Assembly (NCBI RefSeq): GCF_016429285.1
Contig: NZ_JAELUI010000023.1
Span: 1 to 49,728 of the forward strand
Length of the DNA: 49,728 nucleotides
Source: Ralstonia sp. ASV6
GTDB lineage: Bacteria > Pseudomonadota > Gammaproteobacteria > Burkholderiales > Burkholderiaceae
Direction of reading: 5' to 3'
Numbering within the stretch: position 1 is the first letter of the stretch; each line of letters starts with the position of its first letter. Under the pieces are notes generated by a model. That model did not search any database. It was not told the DNA's origin and was given only the letters and a program-made list of their open reading frames with translations. Both the position numbers and the translations under genes were made by a program. Below, piece by piece: positions 44,404 to 49,728 of the stretch.

Positions 44404-45750
44404 ATGCTTTCGACCCTGTCTCTTGCCGCACCACTGCTGGATACGTCCAGTCTACGCCGCCTGTTCTGGCTGCGATGGAGCCTGCTCGCCACCCAGCTGA
44501 TCCTGATGCTGCTGGCGCCGCAGGTCTTCGGCGTGCAGTTACCGGTGGTGCCCCTGCTCATGGTGATGGGCCTGCACGCGCTGTTCAACCTGGCCACGGG
44601 CCTGCGCATGCGCAGCGAACGGCCGGTGCGCCCTATCGAAATCACCATCCAGTTGCTGGTGGACCTCACGGCACTCTCCGCGCTGTTGTACTTCACCGGT
44701 GGCGCGACCAACCCGTTCGTGTCGTTCTACCTGCCTGCACTGGCGATTGCTGCAGCCCTGCTGCCGATCGCCCACGTGGTGGGCCTGACGCTGTACGCGC
44801 TGGCGGCCTACAGCATGATGCTCGGCAACTACATCCCGCTGAACCTGCTGAACCAGGCCGATGCGGTGCCGTATCACCTGGCCGGCATGTGGATCGACTT
44901 CGTGGCCAGTAGCGCAATGATTGCCGGCTTCACGGCGCGCCTGTCCGCCGCACTGCGTGAGCGCGACGCCGAGCTGACAGAAGCGCGCGAACGCCTGCTG
45001 CGCGATCAGCGCGTTGAGGCGTTGATGTCGCAAGGCGCCAGTGTGGCGCATGAGATGGGCACGCCTCTATCCACAGTTGCGGTCATCGCCGGTGAGCTGC
45101 AGCACGACGCGAAGCAGCCCAATTCGCCGCTCGCCCCTTACCAGGAAGACCTGCGCGCCATCGAGCAGCAGCTCGAACTGTGCCGCGCCGCGCTCGCCCG
45201 GTTGCAGCGCAAACCCAATGATGGCGCGCCCGAGCCACTCGGCCAATGGCTGCCGGAGTTCACGCAGACTTGGCAATTGCGCCACCCGGATATCCGTCTG
45301 CACACGGAAAGCTCGCCGGCCGCGCAGGCGGTGGAATTGGATCCCGTCTATGTGGGCCAGATCCTCACCATCCTGCTCGACAACGCTGCACGCAGCCAGC
45401 AACAGGCCAAACGCGACCAGGTGCCGCTGCTGCTGACCGTCAAGATCGACGCCACCCCCGATGCGCTGCGCGAGGCCCCACCGCAGATCGTGCTGTCCAT
45501 CATCGATACCGGCCTTGGCCTGCCGGAAGACCTGCGCACGTCGCTGGGCCGCACGCCGGTGCGCAGCAAGCACGGTGGCCACGGCATCGGCGTCTATCTG
45601 GCCGCAACCACGGCACGTCGCCTGGGCGGCACCGTGGTGCTGCGCCCCAACCCACCGCAAGGCGCGATTGCCGAACTCCGGCTGCCGGTTGGCGGTCCGA
45701 AGGAAGAATCGGCCGCCCCCATCATCGGCGCGCCCACCCTATTCACATAA
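44404..45750 (+). CDS. regB: Redox sensor histidine kinase RegB/PrrB family
   Basis: A 448-residue kinase with six membrane segments in the first 180 residues. The quinone-binding heptad GGATNPF (residues 99-105) matches the RegB signature GGxxNPF. The H box is SQGASVAHEMGTPLSTV with His216, and the single Cys260 (QQLELCRAAL) is in the place of the redox-box Cys of RegB that forms the inhibitory disulfide. The ATPase domain includes LTILLDNAARSQQQAKRDQ, GLGLPEDLR and GGHGIGVYLAATTARRLGG. RegB controls respiration, photosynthesis or nitrogen genes depending on species; here respiratory control is likely. It forms an operon with regA, 42 bases away. Confidence 0.93.
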   Translation: MLSTLSLAAPLLDTSSLRRLFWLRWSLLATQLILMLLAPQVFGVQLPVVPLLMVMGLHALFNLATGLRMRSERPVRPIEITIQLLVDLTALSALLYFTGGATNPFVSFYLPALAIAAALLPIAHVVGLTLYALAAYSMMLGNYIPLNLLNQADAVPYHLAGMWIDFVASSAMIAGFTARLSAALRERDAELTEARERLLRDQRVEALMSQGASVAHEMGTPLSTVAVIAGELQHDAKQPNSPLAPYQEDLRAIEQQLELCRAALARLQRKPNDGAPEPLGQWLPEFTQTWQLRHPDIRLHTESSPAAQAVELDPVYVGQILTILLDNAARSQQQAKRDQVPLLLTVKIDATPDALREAPPQIVLSIIDTGLGLPEDLRTSLGRTPVRSKHGGHGIGVYLAATTARRLGGTVVLRPNPPQGAIAELRLPVGGPKEESAAPIIGAPTLFT

Positions 45751-45792
45751 GAGCGACCGCTCCAACACGGCCCCTGCGGCCTGGAGATCCAC

Positions 45793-46371
45793 ATGCAACA
45801 ACCCGCCCCCTTCCTGATCCTCGACGACGACGACGTTTTTGCGCAAACCCTGGCGCGTGCGCTCACACGTCGCGGCTTTGCTCCGCAGATCGCCCATACC
45901 GGCGGCGAGGCACTGTCGCTGGCCCGCCAGACGCGCTTTGCCTATGTGACAGTGGACCTGCACCTGGCCGCCAGCGACAAGGGCCTGATGCCCCACGGCG
46001 GCACGGATTCCGGCCTGCACTGGATCGCTCCACTGCGGCAGGCACTGCCCGACGCGCGCATGCTGATCCTGACGGGCTACGCGAGCATCGCGACCGCCGT
46101 GCAGGCAGTGAAGCTCGGCGCCGATGAATACCTCGCCAAACCCGCGAACGTCGATTCGATCCTGCTGGCGCTGCAAGTGGGCGTATCCGAGGCCGTGGCC
46201 GAGCAGACCATGGAGAACCCTGCACCGCTGTCGGTGGCACGGCTGGAGTGGGAGCACATCCAGCGCGTCCTGGCCGAGCACGGCGGGAACATCTCCGCCA
46301 CCGCGCGGGCGCTGAATATGCACCGGCGCACGCTGCAGCGCAAGCTGGGCAAGCGGCCGGTCGCCAAGTAA
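45793..46371 (+). CDS. regA: Redox response regulator RegA/PrrA family
   Basis: A 192-residue regulator: receiver followed by a Fis-type helix-turn-helix. The acidic cluster is LILDDDDVF, the phospho-acceptor is Asp55 (VTVDLHL), LTGYASIATAVQA and EYLAKPANVDS supply the Thr and Lys. The Fis domain HIQRVLAEHGGNISATARAL with NMHRRTLQRKL is typical of RegA. Between VDLHL and DSGL there are about 13 residues (59-71) that I do not expect in RegA, which normally runs DLRLxxGxGL. The insert is right after the phosphorylated Asp and could change its activation. It is the partner of the RegB kinase upstream. Confidence 0.93.
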   Translation: MQQPAPFLILDDDDVFAQTLARALTRRGFAPQIAHTGGEALSLARQTRFAYVTVDLHLAASDKGLMPHGGTDSGLHWIAPLRQALPDARMLILTGYASIATAVQAVKLGADEYLAKPANVDSILLALQVGVSEAVAEQTMENPAPLSVARLEWEHIQRVLAEHGGNISATARALNMHRRTLQRKLGKRPVAK

Positions 46372-46406
46372 GGCGAACAGCCGCCCGGCGTGTCAGCGCT
46401 GGCGCA

Positions 46407-46610
46407 TCACCATCGCGTATCGCGCTCCCACGCCTTGAGTTCGTCTTCGGCACGCTCCTTCGTGTAGCCATAGCGTTCTTGGATTTTGCCGGCAAGCTGG
46501 TCACGCTTGCCGCGGATGATGGTCAGGTCATCGTCGGTGAGCTTGCCCCACTGCTCCTTGACCTTGCCCTTGGCCTGCTCCCATTTGCCTTCGATCTGAT
46601 CCCAGTTCAT
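46407..46610 (-). CDS. CsbD family protein
   Basis: A 67-residue, highly charged helical protein: MNWDQIEGKWEQAKGKVKEQ and WGKLTDDDLTIIRGKRDQLA are the classical CsbD signature, ending in GYTKERAEDELKAWERD. Family members are stress-induced, often under general stress sigma factors, but the biochemical role is unknown. The ATG at 46610 is preceded by GGAGG. The frame is open upstream to 46718 but that part has no homology. It may be cotranscribed with the secreted repeat protein 71 bases upstream. Confidence 0.93.
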   Translation of the reverse strand: MNWDQIEGKWEQAKGKVKEQWGKLTDDDLTIIRGKRDQLAGKIQERYGYTKERAEDELKAWERDTRW

Positions 46611-46681
46611 ACGACCTCCGTTGCGGTTGGAACAAAGCGGGGGCGACCCGCAGGCCGCCCGTGTAAAAACTTCCGTGCGGC

Positions 46682-47296
46682 TTACTTCTTGAACTTGGCG
46701 GCCACGTCGTTCTGGCACGTCGTCTTGGCATCGCCCGACATGGCGTCACAGCGTTCCTTGGCTGCCTTGTAGTTGGCGTCGTTGGTGTCCTTGGCGGCAT
46801 CGCGGCGCGCTTCGCTGACGTCCTTGGCGGTACCGGTCGCCTTGGCGTGACTCACGTCTTCAGCACCCTTGGCACGCGTGTAGGCGGCCTTGGCATCCTT
46901 GACACAACTGTCCTTGTCGTTGCCCTTCATGGCATCGCACTTGGTCTTGGCGACGCCGTAGTCGGCCTCGGCCCGTTCCTTGGCAGCGCGGTTGCGGGCG
47001 GCTTCGGTGCCGTCGCGGTCGACCGTGGCGTTGGCCTTGGCAACGCTGTAGTCGCCCTTGGCCTGCGCTCGGCAGACATCACGCGCATTGCCCTTCATCG
47101 CATCGCACTTGTCCTTGGCTGCCTTGTAGTCGGAGTCGGCCTGCTTGACGGCGCTGTCGTACGCCGCGCGCTTGGTGTCGTTGGACGTGGATGCCCCGGC
47201 GGGCCCAGTTGGCGCAGGCGTGAGCTGAGCGTGAGCGATGCCCAACGGGGCGCAAGCGAGCACGCAACACAGGGTCAGGCGTTGGATCGATTTCAT
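46682..47296 (-). CDS. Secreted protein with repeated Cys-x4-6-Gly motif
   Basis: A 204-residue exported protein with a signal peptide (LTLCCVLACAPLGIAHAQ, cleavage near AHA). The mature part is charged and helical. Three repeats of about 30 residues are visible: YKAAKDKCDAMKGNARDVCR, YGVAKTKCDAMKGNDKDSCV and YKAAKERCDAMSGDAKTTCQ, each with two Cys nine or ten residues apart that could make a disulfide within the repeat. Between repeats 1 and 2 the residues are Ala/Arg/Glu-rich. I know this type only as hypothetical proteins of Burkholderiaceae. It is next to a CsbD stress gene. Confidence 0.78.
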   Translation of the reverse strand: MKSIQRLTLCCVLACAPLGIAHAQLTPAPTGPAGASTSNDTKRAAYDSAVKQADSDYKAAKDKCDAMKGNARDVCRAQAKGDYSVAKANATVDRDGTEAARNRAAKERAEADYGVAKTKCDAMKGNDKDSCVKDAKAAYTRAKGAEDVSHAKATGTAKDVSEARRDAAKDTNDANYKAAKERCDAMSGDAKTTCQNDVAAKFKK

Positions 47297-47441
47297 ATGC
47301 TTCTCTCCTTGTCGTCATTGGCATCACGCACGCGAGGTGCGCGGCGCGCATTGTCTTTGCGGCATCCCTTGCTCAGCAGATAACGGGCCTGCCCCCAGGC
47401 AATCCTGAGCAAATCCTTGCTGCGCCTGGGCTGGCGAGCGC

Positions 47442-47478
47442 CCAAACAAAACGGGCCGCATCGTTTCCGATGCGGCCC
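47442..47478 (-). terminator. Intrinsic terminator of hslV-hslU
   Basis: On the minus strand GGGCCGCATCG (47478-47468) pairs with CGATGCGGCCC (47463-47453) around a GAAA loop, followed by GTTTTGTTTGG. It starts 31 bases after the hslU stop. Confidence 0.9.
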
Positions 47479-47509
47479 GCAGGGCATGTGGGATGCGTTG
47501 CTTACACGC

Positions 47510-48841
47510 TTACAGCACGTAGCGCGACAGATCTTCGTTGCCCGACAGCTCGTTCAGACGCTCATCGACATACGCGGCGTCGATGGTGACAGTCTCGCCC
47601 GACGACTTGTGCGCGTGGAACGACAGGTCTTCCAGCAGACGCTCCATCACCGTGTACAGGCGGCGCGCACCGATGTTCTCGACCTTCTCGTTGACCGCGC
47701 AGGCGATCTCGGCCAGGCGACGGATGCCATCATCCGCAAACACAAGATCGACACCCTCCGTCTTCATCAGCGCCTGGTACTGCTTGGTCAGGCTCGCGTC
47801 CGTCTGCGTAAGGATCGCGCGGAAGTCGTCCACCGACAGCGAATCCAGCTCCACGCGAATCGGGAAGCGGCCCTGCAGTTCAGGGATCAGATCACTCGGC
47901 TTGGACAGATGAAACGCGCCCGACGCGATGAACAGGATGTGGTCGGTCTTGATCATCCCGTACTTCGTGTTGACGGTCGTGCCTTCCACCAGCGGCAGCA
48001 GATCGCGCTGCACGCCCTGACGCGACACCTCGCCACCGCCGTACTCGCTGCGGCTGGCGATCTTGTCGATCTCATCCAGGAACACGATGCCGTTCTGCTC
48101 GACATTGGCAACGGCCTTGTGCTTGAGCTCGTCTTCGTTCAGCAGCTTGGCGGCCTCTTCGTCGATCAGCAGCTTGAAGGCCTCGGCCACCTTCATCTTG
48201 CGGCGATGCTTCTTGCCCTGGCCCAGCCCGGCGAACATCGAGCGGATCTGTTCCGTCATGTCTTCCATGCCCGGCGGGCCCATGATGTCCATGCTGGGGG
48301 TGCCGGCCGATACTTCGAGCTCGATCTCCTTGTCGTCGAGCTGACCCTCGCGCAGCTTCTTGCGGAACGCCTGGCGCGCGTTGGAATCCTTCTCTTCCGG
48401 CTGCGAGAAACCGATGTCGCGCGGCGGCGGAATCAGCACGTCGAGCAGGCGGTCTTCCGCTGCATCTTCGGCCTTGGCGCGCACCTTCTTCATCTCGGAT
48501 TCGCGCGTCTGCTTGATGGCCATCTCGGCCAGGTCACGCACGATGGTGTCGACGTCGCGGCCGACATACCCCACCTCGGTGAACTTGGTCGCCTCGATCT
48601 TGATGAACGGCGCATCGGCCAGCTTGGCCAGACGGCGGGCGATCTCGGTCTTGCCCACGCCGGTCGGGCCGATCATCAGGATGTTCTTGGGCGTGATTTC
48701 CTGGCGCAGCGGGTCGCCCACTTGCTGACGGCGCCAGCGGTTGCGCAGCGCCACGGCCACGGCCTTCTTGGCCTTCTGCTGGCCGATGATGTGCTTGTCG
48801 AGTTCGGAAACGATTTCCGACGGCGTCATGGTTTCAGACAT
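47510..48841 (-). CDS. hslU: ATP-dependent protease ATPase subunit HslU
   Basis: The unfoldase of the HslUV protease, 443 residues. It begins [20 protein letters not shown] and has the Walker A motif [20 protein letters not shown] (about 60-79), Walker [19 protein letters not shown] near 255, sensor/arginine region and the C-terminal [16 protein letters not shown] that binds HslV. Between the Walker motifs lies the I domain (about 110-240), which is longer and charged as usual. HslU recognises and threads substrates into HslV. It is 26 bases after hslV, the normal operon. A terminator follows. Confidence 0.97.
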   Translation of the reverse strand: MSETMTPSEIVSELDKHIIGQQKAKKAVAVALRNRWRRQQVGDPLRQEITPKNILMIGPTGVGKTEIARRLAKLADAPFIKIEATKFTEVGYVGRDVDTIVRDLAEMAIKQTRESEMKKVRAKAEDAAEDRLLDVLIPPPRDIGFSQPEEKDSNARQAFRKKLREGQLDDKEIELEVSAGTPSMDIMGPPGMEDMTEQIRSMFAGLGQGKKHRRKMKVAEAFKLLIDEEAAKLLNEDELKHKAVANVEQNGIVFLDEIDKIASRSEYGGGEVSRQGVQRDLLPLVEGTTVNTKYGMIKTDHILFIASGAFHLSKPSDLIPELQGRFPIRVELDSLSVDDFRAILTQTDASLTKQYQALMKTEGVDLVFADDGIRRLAEIACAVNEKVENIGARRLYTVMERLLEDLSFHAHKSSGETVTIDAAYVDERLNELSGNEDLSRYVL

Positions 48842-48867
48842 GGGAATCCTGTGCAGAGCGAGACCGC

Positions 48868-49404
48868 TTACTCGAGCGTCTCGATCACGAAATTGGTGTT
48901 GGTGTAGATGCAGAGTTCGCCGGCAATCTTCAGCGATTTCTCCACCACCTCGCGGGGGCCGAGGTCGGTGTTCTCCATCAGCGCCTTGGCGGCCGATTGC
49001 GCGTACGAACCGCCCGAGCCGATCGCGGCGATACCGCCTTCCGGGTCCAGCACGTCGCCGTTGCCGGTGATGATCAGCGTCGCTTCACGGTCCGCGACGA
49101 TCAACATCGCTTCCAGGTGACGCAGGGCGCGGTCGGTCCGCCAGTCTTTTGCAAGATCGACTGCAGAGCGCAGCAGATTGCCCTGATGCTTCTGCAGCTT
49201 GGCTTCGAAGCGGTCGAGCAGCGAGAACGCATCGGCGGTGGCGCCGGCAAAGCCAACCAGCACCTTGCCATCATAGATGGCGCGCACCTTGCGGGCGGTG
49301 CCCTTCATCACGATATTGCCCAGCGTGACTTGGCCGTCGCCGCCGAGCGCAACTTGGTTGCCGCGCCGCACGCTGACAATGGTGGTGCCGTGATACTGTT
49401 CCAT
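48868..49404 (-). CDS. hslV: ATP-dependent protease subunit HslV
   Basis: The proteasome-like peptidase of HslUV, 178 residues. It begins [20 protein letters not shown], so the mature catalytic Thr is residue 7 or 8 after removal of a short propeptide of six residues. The conserved [20 protein letters not shown] and [20 protein letters not shown] with [15 protein letters not shown] follow. The ATG at 49404 was chosen for this short propeptide; 17 upstream codons in the frame have no homology. The pair degrades misfolded and regulatory proteins, often under heat shock control. Confidence 0.96.
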   Translation of the reverse strand: MEQYHGTTIVSVRRGNQVALGGDGQVTLGNIVMKGTARKVRAIYDGKVLVGFAGATADAFSLLDRFEAKLQKHQGNLLRSAVDLAKDWRTDRALRHLEAMLIVADREATLIITGNGDVLDPEGGIAAIGSGGSYAQSAAKALMENTDLGPREVVEKSLKIAGELCIYTNTNFVIETLE

Positions 49405-49506
49405 GCGCTTGTTCCTTGGGGTCCAGCCTGAGCCGGCCCACCGCGGGCCGGTCAAAGAGTTCCATACTTGACGTCAGCCCCCAGGATTTCAAGCCTGATT
49501 TGCGCA

Positions 49507-49531
49507 GCGGCGCACAATTTTTGTGCGCCGC
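49507..49531. terminator. Perfect hairpin between hslV and the solute-binding gene
   Basis: Arms GCGGCGCACAA and TTGTGCGCCGC (11 base pairs) around a three-base loop TTT. It follows the solute-binding gene stop by 18 bases on the minus strand. No T run follows on either strand, so it may be a weak or factor-dependent terminator. Confidence 0.6.
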
Positions 49532-49549
49532 GCATCCCTTTTAGGATCG

Positions 49550-49728
49550 TCAGTGCGTGACGTCGAAAGCGTAGGTGCGCTCATCCAGACGCGGCACCAC
49601 CGTATAGCCCTTGCGCGCGGCCCACACGTTGATGTTGAAGTACAGCGGAATCACGCCGTAGTCGCGCATGCCGATTTCCGTGGCTTCCTGCAGCAGCTTC
49701 TCGCGCTGGGGGTCGTCGATGGTCTGCA
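49550..49728 (-). CDS. Solute-binding protein of an ABC transporter, C-terminal end (partial)
   Basis: The reverse frame from the window edge to the stop at 49550-49552 reads about 58 residues, including QREKLLQEATEIGMRDYGVI then PLYFNINVWAARKGYTVVPR and ends YAFDVTH. The pattern of a helix, then VIPLYFxxNVWA and a final strand is that of the C-terminal lobe of family 5 peptide/nickel-type extracellular solute-binding proteins. The rest of the gene is off the right edge, so the substrate and partners are unknown. It may be cotranscribed with other transport genes to the right. Confidence 0.75.
   Translation of the reverse strand, partial: QTIDDPQREKLLQEATEIGMRDYGVIPLYFNINVWAARKGYTVVPRLDERTYAFDVTH

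Noticed and set aside
47417..48907. A 496-codon frame opposite hslU
   Set aside because: Antisense shadow. HslU on the minus strand has all its motifs.

Overview
The window is GC-rich chromosomal DNA of a betaproteobacterium of the Burkholderiaceae, most probably Ralstonia (R. pickettii type). That assignment is from memory of protein sequence and gene content, not from a search. It opens in the rpmH-rnpA-yidD-yidC-mnmE group that usually lies beside the replication origin, so oriC and dnaA probably lie just left of base 1. Nearly all the DNA is typical core chromosome. I see no insertion sequence, prophage, CRISPR array, tRNA or rRNA.

Layout. 1-4512: ribosomal protein L34, RNase P protein, YidD and YidC, then an opposing VOC-family gene and mnmE. 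4557-9101: a quinone-oxidoreductase-like dehydrogenase divergent from a LysR regulator, a secreted protein, a Nudix hydrolase coupled to a small phosphatase, two small membrane proteins, and rpsU. 9282-18890: a complete RND tripartite efflux operon (minus strand) divergent from its TetR repressor, with an AcrR-like operator inside the pump promoter, followed by a patatin-like lipase and a disulfide reductase. 19008-25534: an extradiol-dioxygenase-like protein, a D-2-hydroxyacid dehydrogenase, GTP-dependent PEP carboxykinase, then an AT-rich spacer, a strong promoter and a long structured leader ahead of an OmpR/PhoB-type regulator whose phospho-acceptor Asp is replaced by Glu. 25608-31871: hydroxypyruvate isomerase, a Cache-domain two-component system divergent from cstA-ybdD, and a Sel1-repeat protein.

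31995-34059: metX-metW behind a probable SAM-II riboswitch and an intrinsic terminator. 34128-39716: an HxlR regulator divergent from an AhpD/CMD-like protein, then gabT-gabD divergent from gabR (GABA catabolism). 39766-42272: slmA, a HAD pyrimidine nucleotidase and argB. 42446-43500: a small ECF sigma / zinc anti-sigma / Cys-rich CWC operon. 43501-46371: a PCu(A)C copper chaperone and a RegB/RegA redox two-component system. 46407-49404: CsbD-like protein, a secreted protein with a repeated Cys motif, hslV-hslU. The window ends in the C-terminus of a periplasmic solute-binding protein.

The parts most worth following up are regulatory: the efflux operator, the metX riboswitch-terminator leader, the structured leader with its atypical receiver, and the repeated sites between the Cache kinase and cstA. 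Starts were chosen from Shine-Dalgarno sequences, overlaps and remembered family length. All family assignments rest on motifs read by eye.
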